The notes beneath the pieces were generated by a model that saw only the letters and a list, made by a program, of their open reading frames with translations, ran no database searches and was not told the DNA's origin. The translations under genes were made by a program, and so were the position numbers. Positions 7,724 to 17,186 of a stretch of DNA of 64,000 nt are shown one piece after another; within the stretch, counting starts at the first letter, position 1, and every line of letters begins with the position of its first letter. Source of the stretch: Devosia equisanguinis (GTDB lineage: Bacteria > Pseudomonadota > Alphaproteobacteria > Rhizobiales > Devosiaceae); assembly GCF_900631955.1 (NCBI RefSeq), contig NZ_UZWD01000023.1, forward strand, positions 223,790 to 287,789. Reading direction: 5' to 3'.

Positions 7724-8509
7724 ATGCGGATCGCTCGCACCAACCCCGCATCGCCGATGTCAACCGGGCGGCCTCGCGCTGCCCGGTGCATCATCCTCTT
7801 CCTCCTTTCCGGCCTGTCTGTTTCCGCCGCGCCGCCGCTCGACGTACTGGCGCAGAGCGCTCCGTCGATCGCGCAGCCAACCCACGATCCTCACGCCGCC
7901 TTCGTGACCGAGGCCTCGCAGCGTTTCGGCATTCCCGAACACTGGATCAGGTCGGTGCGCCGCGTCGAAAGCGCCGATGACGCGCGCGCCGTCTCATCGG
8001 CGGGAGCAATGGGCCTGATGCAGGTCATGCTCGCCACCTGGGCGGAATTGCGCGTCCGTTATGGCCTTGGACGCGATCCGTTCGACCCGCGCGACAACAT
8101 CATCGCTGGTACGGCCTATCTGCGCGAAATGTACGATCGCTACGGATCGCCGGGCTTTCTTGCAGCCTATAACGCTGGACCCGGACGCTATGAGGAATAC
8201 CTCGCGGGCCGCCCCCTTCCGGCAGAAACCCGCGCCTATGTCGCCACGCTCGCGCCATTGATCGGCGGGGCTCACCTGTCGCCACCCGCACCGGGGACCG
8301 TCGCTGTTGCCGCCGCCGATCCGCACGCTTGGCGACGAGCTCCGCTCTTCGTCACGCCGACAGCCCACGGTCTGGATGCGCGCAAAACGGTATCCGAACC
8401 GCAAGAAAACGACGCCCGGACTGCGCCGTCATCGGGCGAAGGTCCCGCCAATTCTGTGCAAAGCGGCAGCATTTTCGTTGCCCGTGCCGACGATGGAGAC
8501 CCGCAATGA
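7724..8509 (+). CDS. Lytic transglycosylase of the transfer system
   Basis: A 261-residue SLT-family enzyme (VirB1/TrbN-like). A hydrophobic export signal spans residues about 21-45. The catalytic domain follows with the glutamate in RRVESADD (Glu82), the GAMGLMQVMLATW motif at 94-106, DPRDNIIAGTAYLREM and FLAAYNAGPGRY. It opens the peptidoglycan locally so that the Trb channel can span the envelope. The C-terminal 80 residues are low-complexity. ATG at 7724 gives a basic N-terminus; an ATG 11 codons later (near 7757) is an alternative. Confidence 0.9.
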   Translation: MRIARTNPASPMSTGRPRAARCIILFLLSGLSVSAAPPLDVLAQSAPSIAQPTHDPHAAFVTEASQRFGIPEHWIRSVRRVESADDARAVSSAGAMGLMQVMLATWAELRVRYGLGRDPFDPRDNIIAGTAYLREMYDRYGSPGFLAAYNAGPGRYEEYLAGRPLPAETRAYVATLAPLIGGAHLSPPAPGTVAVAAADPHAWRRAPLFVTPTAHGLDARKTVSEPQENDARTAPSSGEGPANSVQSGSIFVARADDGDPQ

Positions 8510-8627
8510 GCCGGTTCGCATCATGGCGCAGCTTGGCGTGTTCCAGAGAGCGTTGTGCGCAAGGGTGGGAGGAGCAGAGAGCAACGACAGCAGGACGGCG
8601 AGATAAAAGGGCCTCGCCATATTCGCA

Positions 8628-8647
8628 CAAGCCATTGACATGGCTTG
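8628..8647. promoter_or_regulatory. Perfect inverted repeat ahead of the relaxase gene
   Basis: CAAGCCAT (8628-8635) and ATGGCTTG (8640-8647) are perfect reverse complements with a TGAC loop, followed by GCTTTT. It lies in the 250-nt gap between the transglycosylase and relaxase genes, which I otherwise read as empty. It may be a weak terminator or part of oriT, since such hairpins often flank nic sites next to relaxase genes. Confidence 0.35.
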
Positions 8648-8759
8648 GCTTTTGGCGTGCCGGTCGGTCGGGTCGCGTGCCGCGACTGCTGTTTTACCCA
8701 GCGATTTCAACGCTGTTTTCGGCACTGTGCGCCTTCGCGCCGTCTCGGGAGGCCCTCTC

Positions 8760-10523
8760 ATGAGCGAGGGCGACAGCGATTTCCGCGTCCGCCCAGGACG
8801 CATCAAATCCACGCGCGCACCCAAGTCCAAGAGCTTCATCAATCAAGTGCTGAGGGCCTCGAAGAAGGCCGGGCACAGCTCAGGCGAAGGGCAGACCGCC
8901 AAGAGAAGCGCCGGCCATGGTCATTCGACCTTCGGGCGTGGACGAACCAGCTTCAGCCGTTCGCGCATATTCAGTGCTTCGCGCCGTGTCGTCATCAAGG
9001 CGCGCGTGGTCCGCCATCAGGGCAAGTCTTTCCGCTCCGCGCCACTCTCGGCTCATGTGTCCTACCTGAAGCGCGAAGGCGTCAGCCGTGATGGGAAGAA
9101 GGGGGTCTTGTTCGACGCGACGAACGAGCGCGCCGACGATCTCGCCTTCTCCGACCGATGCAGGGATGACCGGCATCATTTTCGATTCATCGTCTCGCCC
9201 GAAGACGCGGGGGACATGACCGATCTGCGAGAGTTCACCCGCGACCTCGCCAACCAGATGGAATCGGATCTGGGTACCAAGCTCGACTGGGTCGCCGTCG
9301 ATCACTGGAACACCGACAATCCGCATGTGCATTTGCTTGTGCGCGGCGTCGACGAGACCGGCGCCGATCTGGTCATCTCGCGCGATTACATCAGCCGCGG
9401 CCTGCGCTCCCGCGCCGAGGATCTTGTCTCCATCGAGCTCGGCCCCAAGCCCGAACATGAAATCCGCAACGCGCTGGAAAAGGAAGTCACCGCCGAGCGC
9501 TGGACACGGCTCGATGTTGAAATCCGCATCGCCGCCGACGAGACCGGCTTTATCGACCTGCGCCCCGAGGCGAACGGCAAGGCCGATCCCTCGCTGCGCC
9601 GCCTGATGATCGGCAGACTCCAGCATCTCGAAAGCATGGAGCTCGCGGCGCAAGGCGCTCCAGGGGAATGGACCGTCGGGCTGCAGGCCGAACGCACACT
9701 GCGCGATCTCGGCATTCGCGGCGACATCATCAAGACCATGCACCGCGCCTTCACCGAGCGTGGTCAGGATCGCGGCGTCAGCGATTACACGATCGACGGC
9801 AGCGGGGCGGGTTCACCCGTTATTGGCCGCCTGGTCGATCGCGGCCTGCATGACGAGCTGACCGGCGAAGCCTATGCCGTGATCGACGGCACGGACGGCC
9901 GCGCGCACCATGTCCGCTTCCGCGGGATCGAGGCCTTCGAGCATGCGCCCCCGATTGGCGGCATCGTCGAGGTACGTCGCTTCGGGGGCCCCGACGATCC
10001 CCGGCCGACGCTGGCGCTCGCCAACCGATCGGACTTCGATCTCAACCGCCAGATCACGGCGCCGGGCGCGACCTGGCTGGATCATCGCCTGGTTGAGCGC
10101 GAGGCGATGCCCATGTCGATGGGAGGCTTCGGCGGTGAGGTGCGCGACGCCATGCAGGCGCGCGCCGAGCATCTGGCCGATGAAGGCCTTGCCCGCTGGC
10201 AGGGCCAACGCATCCTGCTGCAACGCGATCTCCTCGATACGCTGCGGCAGCGCGAGCTCGATGCCGTTGGCACGAAGCTCCAGAGCGAACACGGACTGCC
10301 GTACCAGAAAGCGCAGGCCGGCGAGCATGTCGCCGGTATCTATCGCCAGCGTATCGCACTCACCTCGGGCCGCTTCGCCATGATCGACAATGGGCTCGGC
10401 TTCCAGCTCGTGCCCTGGACACCGCCGCTCGAAAAGAAGCTCGGCCAGCATATCGCCGGCGTCGCCAAGGGGCATGGCGGCATCGAGTGGAGCCTGGGCC
10501 GCCAGCGCGGCCTGGGCCTCTAG
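8760..10523 (+). CDS. VirD2/TraI-type relaxase with DUF3363 C-terminus
   Basis: A 587-residue DNA relaxase. The ATG at 8760 is chosen because CGGGAGG precedes it; a start at 8640 would add a non-conserved stretch. The N-terminal relaxase domain holds LSAHVSYLKREG near residue 98, the metal-binding motif DHWNTDNPHVHLLVRG around 181-196 and SRDYISRGLRSRAEDLV just after. The remaining 350 residues match the DUF3363 region. The protein should nick oriT and pilot the transferred strand through the coupling protein encoded next. Confidence 0.9.
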   Translation: MSEGDSDFRVRPGRIKSTRAPKSKSFINQVLRASKKAGHSSGEGQTAKRSAGHGHSTFGRGRTSFSRSRIFSASRRVVIKARVVRHQGKSFRSAPLSAHVSYLKREGVSRDGKKGVLFDATNERADDLAFSDRCRDDRHHFRFIVSPEDAGDMTDLREFTRDLANQMESDLGTKLDWVAVDHWNTDNPHVHLLVRGVDETGADLVISRDYISRGLRSRAEDLVSIELGPKPEHEIRNALEKEVTAERWTRLDVEIRIAADETGFIDLRPEANGKADPSLRRLMIGRLQHLESMELAAQGAPGEWTVGLQAERTLRDLGIRGDIIKTMHRAFTERGQDRGVSDYTIDGSGAGSPVIGRLVDRGLHDELTGEAYAVIDGTDGRAHHVRFRGIEAFEHAPPIGGIVEVRRFGGPDDPRPTLALANRSDFDLNRQITAPGATWLDHRLVEREAMPMSMGGFGGEVRDAMQARAEHLADEGLARWQGQRILLQRDLLDTLRQRELDAVGTKLQSEHGLPYQKAQAGEHVAGIYRQRIALTSGRFAMIDNGLGFQLVPWTPPLEKKLGQHIAGVAKGHGGIEWSLGRQRGLGL

Positions 10524-10553
10524 CACCACAAGCAGCAAGAAAGGACCCGGCGA

Positions 10554-12545
10554 ATGTCCGCCACCAAAATCCTCTGGGGCCAGATCCTCACCGTCTTTCT
10601 GATCATCCTCCTCACCACCTGGGGCGCGACGCAATATGTCGCCTGGCAACTTGGCTATCAGGCCCAGCTCGGCACACCATGGTTCGAGCTTGCCGGGACG
10701 CCGATCTATTATCCCCCTGCGATCTTCTGGTGGTGGTACTTCTTCGACGCATATGCGCCGGGCGTGTTCGCCAAGGGCGGCGTCATCGCCGCATCAGGCG
10801 GCTTCATCGCCATCGCGGTCGCCATAGGCATGTCGGTGTGGCGCGCCCGCGAACAGAAGAACATCGAAACCTATGGCTCGGCTCGATGGGCGAAGCCGCA
10901 GGAGGTGAAGGCGGCGGGCCTGCTCAACCCTGACGGCGTCGTCCTCGGTAAGCTCGATCGTGACTATCTTCGCCACGACGGACCGGAGCATGTTCTGTGT
11001 TTTGCTCCGACCCGATCCGGCAAGGGTGTCGGCCTCGTCGTCCCAACCCTGCTGACCTGGCCGGGCTCCGTCGTCGTCCACGACATCAAGGGCGAAAACT
11101 GGCAGCTCACCGCCGGCTTCCGCTCGAAGCACGGTCGGGTGCTGCTGTTCGACCCCACCAATCCGAAATCGGCCGCCTACAATCCTCTGCTCGAAGTGCG
11201 GCGCGGCGAGTGGGAGGTGCGCGACGTCCAGAACGTCGCTGACGTCCTGGTCGACCCCGAGGGTTCGCTGGAGAAACGCAATCACTGGGAAAAGACCAGT
11301 CACTCTTTGCTGGTCGGCGCCATCCTTCACGTCCTCTATGCCGAGAAGGACAAGACCCTCGCCGGCGTCGCAGGTTTCCTGTCCGACCCGAAGCGCCCGA
11401 TCGAAACCACGCTGGCGGCGATGATGACCACGCCACATCTCGGCGAGGCCGGCCCGCACCCCGTCATCGCTTCAACGGCCCGCGAACTGCTCAACAAATC
11501 CGACAACGAGCGCTCCGGCGTCCTGTCCACCGCCATGTCCTTTCTGGGCCTGTACCGCGATCCCGTCGTCGCTGAAGTGACACGCCGCTGCGACTGGCGC
11601 ATCGCCGACCTGATCGAGGACGCGCGGCCGGCCACCCTCTACCTGGTGGTCCCGCCATCCGACATCTCGCGCACCAAGCCGTTGATCCGGCTTGTGCTCA
11701 ACCAGATCGGTCGCCGCCTGACCGAGGATCTGCACACCAAGGCCCGGCGGCACCGCGTGCTGATGATGCTCGACGAGTTTCCGGCTCTCGGCCGCCTCGA
11801 CTTCTTCGAAAGCGCGCTCGCCTTCATGGCCGGCTACGGCATGAAAGCCTTCCTCATCGCCCAGTCGCTCAACCAGATCGAAAAGGCCTACGGCGCCAAT
11901 AACTCGATCCTCGACAACTGCCATGTCCGCGTGAGCTTCGCGACCAATGACGAGCGCACCGCAAAGCGCGTCTCGGATGCGCTCGGCACAGCCACCGAAA
12001 TGAAGGCGATGAAAAACTACGCCGGGCACCGTCTGTCGCCCTGGCTCGGTCATCTCATGGTGTCGCGCTCTGAAACCGCGCGTCCGCTGCTGACCCCCGG
12101 TGAGATCATGCAGCTTCCGCCCAACGATGAAATCGTCATGTTGGCGGCGACCCCGCCGATCCGGGCCAACAAGGCGCGCTACTTCGAGGACAAGCGCTTC
12201 GTCGAGCGCGTACTGCCCCCGCCGGACCCGGCCCAAACCAGTCGCACGAGGCGCAAGGACGCCTGGACAGAGCTGAAGCCGCAGGCGCCGGACGCTGCGC
12301 TGCTCGCCGAGATCCAGAAGGCCGAGCAAGACGCGGCCAATAGCGGCCTTCGTCGACAACCCGAGCTTCCCGATCATGTCGCCATCGTCAAGGAAACGAC
12401 CGATCCGAACCCTGCCGACGAGTTCAAAGCTCTGCTCGACGACGAACCCGAGGACGCCGCGCGCCAACGGCAAGCGCTTCGCCGCCACATGACTGGAATC
12501 GCCCGCCAGGTCGCCATGGACCCCAACGACAATATGGAGCTCTGA
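10554..12545 (+). CDS. traG: TraG/VirD4 coupling protein
   Basis: A 663-residue type IV coupling ATPase. Two N-terminal membrane segments (residues about 10-30 and 75-97) are followed by Walker A in FAPTRSGKGVGLVVPTLL near residue 150 and Walker B MMLDEFPALGRLDF near 405. The C-terminal tail after about residue 560 is charged and variable. It links the relaxase-DNA complex to the Trb channel and energises export. A GGACCCGGCGA leader precedes the ATG. The RHH gene follows after 3 nt. Confidence 0.95.
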   Translation: MSATKILWGQILTVFLIILLTTWGATQYVAWQLGYQAQLGTPWFELAGTPIYYPPAIFWWWYFFDAYAPGVFAKGGVIAASGGFIAIAVAIGMSVWRAREQKNIETYGSARWAKPQEVKAAGLLNPDGVVLGKLDRDYLRHDGPEHVLCFAPTRSGKGVGLVVPTLLTWPGSVVVHDIKGENWQLTAGFRSKHGRVLLFDPTNPKSAAYNPLLEVRRGEWEVRDVQNVADVLVDPEGSLEKRNHWEKTSHSLLVGAILHVLYAEKDKTLAGVAGFLSDPKRPIETTLAAMMTTPHLGEAGPHPVIASTARELLNKSDNERSGVLSTAMSFLGLYRDPVVAEVTRRCDWRIADLIEDARPATLYLVVPPSDISRTKPLIRLVLNQIGRRLTEDLHTKARRHRVLMMLDEFPALGRLDFFESALAFMAGYGMKAFLIAQSLNQIEKAYGANNSILDNCHVRVSFATNDERTAKRVSDALGTATEMKAMKNYAGHRLSPWLGHLMVSRSETARPLLTPGEIMQLPPNDEIVMLAATPPIRANKARYFEDKRFVERVLPPPDPAQTSRTRRKDAWTELKPQAPDAALLAEIQKAEQDAANSGLRRQPELPDHVAIVKETTDPNPADEFKALLDDEPEDAARQRQALRRHMTGIARQVAMDPNDNMEL

Positions 12546-12548
12546 GCC

Positions 12549-12971
12549 ATGCGCGACCGCATGAATGTGTACTTTCCGCCTGAGATGCTGCGCCAGATCG
12601 CCGACCTCGCGGACCGCAAGAAGATCTCGCGCTCGGCGATCGTCGAGGCTGCGGTCGCATCGTTTCTTTCGCCTGATGGAGCAGACAAGCGCGAAGCCGC
12701 CCTCACACGCCGTCTCGACCGCATGACCAGGCAGATCCACCGCATCGAACGCGATCTCGGCATCACGGCCGAGACGCTTGCCCTATACGTTCGCTTCTGG
12801 CTGTCGGTCACGCCGCCGCTGACCGGCGACGCCAACTCAGCTGCGCAGGCGAAGGGCCGCGAACGCTACGAAGGGTTTATCGAGACGATCGGACGGCGCC
12901 TCCAACAGGGTCAGAGCTTCTTGCGTGAGATACCCGACGATATCGGTTCGGACGATCAACGCGAGAGCTGA
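12549..12971 (+). CDS. CopG-type ribbon-helix-helix protein
   Basis: A 140-residue protein whose first 45 residues form an RHH domain (MNVYFPPEMLRQIADLADRK followed by SRSAIVEAAVASFL), then a coiled-coil region (RLDRMTRQIHRIERDLGI) and an amphipathic tail. In related elements it lies between traG and trbB and is thought to regulate transfer genes or act as a relaxosome accessory protein. Here the trb operon no longer follows directly: a two-gene insert separates it from trbB. Confidence 0.85.
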   Translation: MRDRMNVYFPPEMLRQIADLADRKKISRSAIVEAAVASFLSPDGADKREAALTRRLDRMTRQIHRIERDLGITAETLALYVRFWLSVTPPLTGDANSAAQAKGRERYEGFIETIGRRLQQGQSFLREIPDDIGSDDQRES

Positions 12972-13013
12972 AGAGTGGCGGGGTGGCAGCGACGGCTTTT
13001 AAGCACATTGCTG

Positions 13014-14258
13014 TCATCTGGCTTGGTTCAGCTTTCTCTCGATAAAGTCGATGGCGGCCGCGACCCCATTCTCGGCACGGATAGCTGTTCCAATTTCGGC
13101 GGCGCGGGCGCGCATGCCGACATCGTCCATCGCCAGAAAGGCGGAAGCCAGGTCCTCGGCTGTCATCGCATCCTTGACGAGGGGCTTTGGCCCCACCCCA
13201 AGAGCAACGACGCGACGCGCCCAGAAGGGCTGATCACCGAGAAATGGACAAATGGCCGTGGGGTTGCCCGAACGCAAAGCAGCGCCAGTGGTCCCAGCAC
13301 CGCCGTGATGTAGCGTTGCGTGCATAAGCGGAAGGAGCCGGTCGTGCGGAGCGCCCGAGATGACATGGATATGCCGACTCGGCTCGATCTGCCCGAGCGC
13401 ACCGCCCGCGGTCGCGAGCAACCCCCGCTTGCCCGCTCGCTTCAAACCGTCGACCACGAGACTTGCCAGCCGTTGCGGATCAATACCGGGCATGCTGCCG
13501 AAGCCGATATAGATCGGCGGATCGCCAGCCGCGAGGAAATCAGCAAGCTCCGCGTCGGGCTTCCAATCCGGCGTATCGAGGAACCAATAGCCGGTCACTG
13601 CAACGTCTGCGCCCCAGTCTTTCGGCTTCGGCAGTACATGCGGACTGTAACCATAGAGTGTTCCACTTAGCGGAGCCGTTTTGCCGCGAGCAGAAGCCCC
13701 GAGCGCCTCAGCTCGCCAAGCCCGGATTGTCTTTGCAAACAGGATGCGTCCGCCGTGGATCATCAGCGCATGACTTACCCGATTGAGCGGTCCAAGCGAA
13801 CCGAACGGAAGGATAGGTGTTGGAAAAGCCGACGTGTAGGTGAAGCCCGGCAGCGGCGATGCGAGAAAGAGTGGAATGCCGAGCTTCGCCGCGATATGGG
13901 GTGCGCCGAGCGCCTTGGGGTGGAATAAAATCGCTTCGGGAGCGAACATACGAGCGGCATCCCACTCGGCATCAAGCAGCTTTCGGCCTATCTCGCGATA
14001 ATACCGCAGCAGCTTGAAGCCGGCTCCAAAACCAGCGCCCGAGCTGCCGATAGCCTTTTTCGCTTCAGCGGTTTCAAGGAGCTCTAGGAACTCGGCTGGC
14101 AAAGGCGCAAACGCAACGCCTTCCGCCGCTGCCATCTCGGCGAATTGAGCAGGCGCAACAATCAGCACCTCGTGCCCGCGCGCCTTGAGTCCACGAGAAA
14201 GCGCCAGATAAGGCTGAATGTCGCCGCGCGTGCCGAGCGTATGGATGGAAAAACGCAT
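13014..14258 (-). CDS. GT1-like glycosyltransferase
   Basis: A 414-residue two-domain GT-B glycosyltransferase resembling sterol or polyketide glucosyltransferases. The N-terminal acceptor domain begins FSIHTLGTRGDIQPYLALSRG; the C-terminal donor domain contains PPIYIGFGSMP and the nucleotide-sugar motif HHGGAGTTGAALRSGNP. The sugar and acceptor cannot be told from sequence. It lies on the strand opposite the transfer genes, together with nhaA, as an insert between the RHH gene and trbB, so it is probably cargo. The 42-nt gap to the RHH gene leaves no room for mobility genes. Confidence 0.88.
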   Translation of the reverse strand: MRFSIHTLGTRGDIQPYLALSRGLKARGHEVLIVAPAQFAEMAAAEGVAFAPLPAEFLELLETAEAKKAIGSSGAGFGAGFKLLRYYREIGRKLLDAEWDAARMFAPEAILFHPKALGAPHIAAKLGIPLFLASPLPGFTYTSAFPTPILPFGSLGPLNRVSHALMIHGGRILFAKTIRAWRAEALGASARGKTAPLSGTLYGYSPHVLPKPKDWGADVAVTGYWFLDTPDWKPDAELADFLAAGDPPIYIGFGSMPGIDPQRLASLVVDGLKRAGKRGLLATAGGALGQIEPSRHIHVISGAPHDRLLPLMHATLHHGGAGTTGAALRSGNPTAICPFLGDQPFWARRVVALGVGPKPLVKDAMTAEDLASAFLAMDDVGMRARAAEIGTAIRAENGVAAAIDFIERKLNQAR

Positions 14259-14303
14259 CCTCTTATCCCTGTATAGGTCGCCGATGATGCAACGTAGTGA
14301 GTG

Positions 14304-15536
14304 TTACGATTTGCGCTCCAACGACGTGGGCAAGGCGGAACTGGCCTGCCTGCGATTAGAAATCCTCAGGATGAAGTAACCCGCCAATCCGGCGATCAGC
14401 GAACCAAACAAAATCCCGAACTTGGCTCGGTCCTGCAATGCAGGATCGTCAAACGCCAATAAGCCGATGAACAGGCTCATCGTGAAGCCTATTCCGCACA
14501 GCAGCGCAACGCCAAGCGTCTGTCCCCAGCTTGCGGCGGCAGGGAGATCGGCAAGCCGGGCTTTTACCAGAATGGCTACGGTGCCGAACACCCCAACCAG
14601 CTTCCCGACAACTAGACCAGCCGCCACGCCAAGTGTGAGCGGCTCGATCAAGACCGCAGGCGTCACGCCCGCGAAGGAAACCCCGGCATTAGCAAAGCCG
14701 AAAATCGGGACGATCAGAAAGGCGACTGGCTTTTGCAGAAGATGTTCGAGCTGATGCAGAGGGGAAACCGACGGCGAGGCTTCCGGGGTTCCGGGTGTGA
14801 GGCGGATAGGAACGGTCAACGCCAGTATGACGCCGGCCAGGGTGGCATGAATACCTGAGCGCAGCACCAGCACCCAAAGCACGGCACCAAGAATCAGGTA
14901 AGGCCAAAGGCGCATGACGCCGGACCTGTTCATCACAGTCAGCGCACCGACAACGAGCACCGCACCAGCTAACGCGGGAAGACTCAAATCGGCGGTATAA
15001 AACAGGGCAATCACGATGACGGCCCCGAGATCGTCTATGATTGCGAGCGCCGCGAGGAAGATTTTCAACGACGCTGGGACCTTTGGCCCGAGCAGCGACA
15101 GCACACCGAGTGCAAAAGCTATATCTGTTGCGGCAGGGATCGCCCATCCGCGCAGGGCGGCCGTGTTGCCGAGATTGAAGGCAATATAGATCAATGCGGG
15201 AACAGCCATTCCGCCCGCGGCCGCAGCGCCGGGAAGTAGCCTTCGGCTCCAACTGGACAATTGCCCGTCCAGCATCTCCCGTTTGATCTCAAGCCCGACC
15301 AGCAGAAAGAATACGGCCATTAGCGCGTCGTTTATCCAGTGCTGGACGCTTAATGGACCGACATAGGCGTGTAGTGCGGCGAAGTAGCCCTCGGCGAGTG
15401 GCGAATTCGCCGTCAGAATGGCGAGCGCTGCAACGCCCATGAGAATGATGCCGCCAGAGGCCTCATTGTCGAGGAACTGCCGAAGCGTGGAATTGATACG
15501 CCCGCGATTGGGGCTGACAGGCTGCGTTGAGGCCAT
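14304..15536 (-). CDS. nhaA: NhaA Na+/H+ antiporter
   Basis: A 410-residue inner-membrane antiporter with about twelve hydrophobic helices. Recognisable family blocks are [64 protein letters not shown] and [17 protein letters not shown], the last two carrying the ion-binding aspartates. It exports Na+ or Li+ in exchange for protons. The leader at 15540-15604 folds into a structure that brackets the ribosome-binding site and resembles cation-sensing nhaA leaders. It forms the cargo insert with the downstream glycosyltransferase gene. Confidence 0.95.
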   Translation of the reverse strand: MASTQPVSPNRGRINSTLRQFLDNEASGGIILMGVAALAILTANSPLAEGYFAALHAYVGPLSVQHWINDALMAVFFLLVGLEIKREMLDGQLSSWSRRLLPGAAAAGGMAVPALIYIAFNLGNTAALRGWAIPAATDIAFALGVLSLLGPKVPASLKIFLAALAIIDDLGAVIVIALFYTADLSLPALAGAVLVVGALTVMNRSGVMRLWPYLILGAVLWVLVLRSGIHATLAGVILALTVPIRLTPGTPEASPSVSPLHQLEHLLQKPVAFLIVPIFGFANAGVSFAGVTPAVLIEPLTLGVAAGLVVGKLVGVFGTVAILVKARLADLPAAASWGQTLGVALLCGIGFTMSLFIGLLAFDDPALQDRAKFGILFGSLIAGLAGYFILRISNRRQASSALPTSLERKS

Positions 15537-15539
15537 AGG

Positions 15540-15604
15540 GCTGCGTCCTCTGGGTAAGAGTTATTCTCTTCTCCGTATGAGGGCGAGACCCTGGCGCACG
15601 CAGC
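15540..15604 (-). promoter_or_regulatory. Structured nhaA leader, candidate nhaA-type riboswitch
   Basis: On the minus strand a 7-bp closing stem GCTGCGT (15604-15598) pairs with ACGCAGC (15546-15540). Inside are small stems GGG/CCC with a TCTCG loop (15591-15581) and AAGAG/CTCTT with an AATAA loop (15570-15556). The AGAGGA ribosome-binding segment lies at the inner edge of the 3' arm, 3 nt before which the start region of nhaA begins. Compact folded leaders of this kind (nhaA-I and nhaA-II motifs) are known upstream of nhaA genes and have been linked to lithium sensing. I infer this identity from position and fold, not from an alignment. Confidence 0.5.
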
Positions 15605-15867
15605 ACACGCCGTGGTGTTCCTATCATACTCAAACCGTCCGACATCGCCAGCGAAACCGTGTCGATTGCGTCGCATTTTTTGGATTCGCGTCGCGACCAC
15701 TCCCTGACCGCCCATGCTTTTCAGTAAAGCACTGTCCGCCGTTCTCCTGTATTTGCACGCCACGCTACTACTCCGACAAAGACTTGTTGAATCAGCCCAA
15801 CTTCGGGCTCTTTTAATCGTCCCCGATCCAGGGCCGGCTGAACGGTCCCTGGCCGCAAGGGGACGAC
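15605..15867. other. Intergenic region between nhaA and trbB
   Basis: No credible gene. It contains the upstream region of nhaA on the minus strand, the hairpin at 15794-15814 and the AAGGGGA ribosome-binding site of trbB. A promoter for trbB is expected here, because the insert cut the operon off from traG, but I do not see convincing -35/-10 boxes. Confidence 0.4.
15794..15814 (+). terminator. Terminator-like hairpin before trbB
   Basis: AGCCC (15794-15798) and GGGCT (15805-15809) form a short stem with an AACTTC loop followed by CTTTT. It lies 54 nt upstream of trbB and may end transcription entering from the left. Confidence 0.4.
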
Positions 15868-16857
15868 ATGGCGGCATCTCACCAGAAATCGGAAGCGATC
15901 ACGCGCGGCGCGCGCATGCTGCGCACAGCCCTTGGACCGGCCATCGCGCGGTTTCTGGAAGATCCGTCGATCGTCGAGGTGATGCTCAATCCTGACGGCC
16001 GGCTCTGGATCGACCGGCTGTCCGAAGGCCTGTCTGATACAGGCGAGCAGCTGGCGCCCGCAGATGGCGAACGGATCGTGCGACTCGTCGCGCACCATGT
16101 CGGCGCCGAGGTCCATCCCGGCAATCCGCGGGTGTCGGCCGAACTGCCCGAGACGGGGGAGCGCTTTGAGGGCCTGTTGCCCCCAGTTGTTGCGGCGCCG
16201 GCTTTCGCGATCCGCAAACCTGCCGTCGCAGTCTTCACGCTCGACGACTATGTGGCCGCCGGAATCATGTCGGCGGACCAGGCCGAGGCTCTGCGCGAGG
16301 CGGTCGCCGCCCGGGCCAACATCCTTGTCGCCGGCGGCACCTCGACCGGCAAGACCACACTCACCAATGCGTTGCTCGCCGAGGTCTCCAAGACCACGGA
16401 TCGCGTCGTCATCATCGAGGACACGCGCGAGCTGCAATGCTCCGCACCCAACCTCGTCGCCATGCGCACCAAAGACGGTGTCGCCACCTTGTCGGATCTG
16501 GTGCGGTCCTCGCTGCGATTGCGACCAGACCGCATTCCGATCGGAGAGGTCCGCGGCTCCGAAGCTCTCGACCTGCTCAAGGCCTGGGGGACCGGTCACC
16601 CGGGCGGCATCGGCACCATCCATGCCGGCACAGGGATCGGTGCGCTGCGCCGCCTCGAGCAACTCATCCAGGAAGCCGTCGTCACCGTCCCAAGGGCGCT
16701 GATCGCCGAGACCATCGACCTCGTCGCTGTCCTCGCTGGTCGTGGCTCGCAACGCCGGCTCGCCGAACTCGCGCGCGTCGATGGCCTCGGCCCGGACGGC
16801 GACTACCGCGTCACTCCCGCAACCTCAGCCTCAAGCCCAACAGGAGATCCCTCATGA
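15868..16857 (+). CDS. trbB: TrbB conjugal transfer ATPase
   Basis: A 329-residue VirB11/TrbB hexameric ATPase acting at the cytoplasmic face of the mating channel. Walker [20 protein letters not shown] is near residue 152, the Asp box [12 protein letters not shown] near 180, and Walker B-like [17 protein letters not shown] near 225. The His box [13 protein letters not shown] follows. ATG at 15868 has AAGGGGA upstream. Its stop overlaps the trbC start (ATGA), opening the trbBCDEJKLFGI operon. Confidence 0.95.
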   Translation: MAASHQKSEAITRGARMLRTALGPAIARFLEDPSIVEVMLNPDGRLWIDRLSEGLSDTGEQLAPADGERIVRLVAHHVGAEVHPGNPRVSAELPETGERFEGLLPPVVAAPAFAIRKPAVAVFTLDDYVAAGIMSADQAEALREAVAARANILVAGGTSTGKTTLTNALLAEVSKTTDRVVIIEDTRELQCSAPNLVAMRTKDGVATLSDLVRSSLRLRPDRIPIGEVRGSEALDLLKAWGTGHPGGIGTIHAGTGIGALRRLEQLIQEAVVTVPRALIAETIDLVAVLAGRGSQRRLAELARVDGLGPDGDYRVTPATSASSPTGDPS

Positions 16858-17186
16858 TCCGTCACGCCCGGCGCATCCGCCGCCATGTCACGGCAGCAGC
16901 AGCCGTCACCTATGCGACCCTGATCCTCACCCCCGCCGCTCACGCTTCCGGTTCGTCCATGCCCTGGGAAGCGCCGCTTCAATCGATACTGCAATCGATC
17001 GAGGGCCCGGTCGCCAAGATCGTCGCTGTCATCATCATCATCGTCACCGGCCTCACACTGGCCTTCGGCGACTCGTCCGGCGGGTTCCGCCGTCTGATTC
17101 AGATCGTGTTCGGTCTGTCGATCGCGTTCGCCGCATCCAGCTTCTTTCTCTCCTTCTTCTCGTTCGGCGGCGGGGCGCTCGTGTGA
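16854..17186 (+). CDS. trbC: TrbC prepilin
   Basis: A 110-residue VirB2-like pilin precursor. A long basic leader (RHARRIRRH) and signal sequence end near HASGSS at about residue 34. Two hydrophobic helices follow (IVAVIIIIVTGLTLAFG, and LIQIVFGLSIAFAASSFFLS) joined by a short GDSSGGFR loop. It is the pilus subunit; TraF encoded at 6768 is the probable maturation peptidase. Start and stop overlap trbB and trbD. Confidence 0.92.
   Translation: MIRHARRIRRHVTAAAAVTYATLILTPAAHASGSSMPWEAPLQSILQSIEGPVAKIVAVIIIIVTGLTLAFGDSSGGFRRLIQIVFGLSIAFAASSFFLSFFSFGGGALV

Noticed and set aside
8429..8842. Minus-strand frame with a signal-peptide-like stretch (ARPFYLAVLLSLLSAPPTLA) opposite the relaxase upstream region
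   Set aside because: It overlaps the ends of two well-supported plus-strand genes, lacks a good ribosome-binding site and the residues after the hydrophobic stretch look like reverse-strand translation.
11472..12740. 422-codon minus-strand frame opposite traG
   Set aside because: Antisense shadow of traG and the RHH gene; no start signal or conserved motif.
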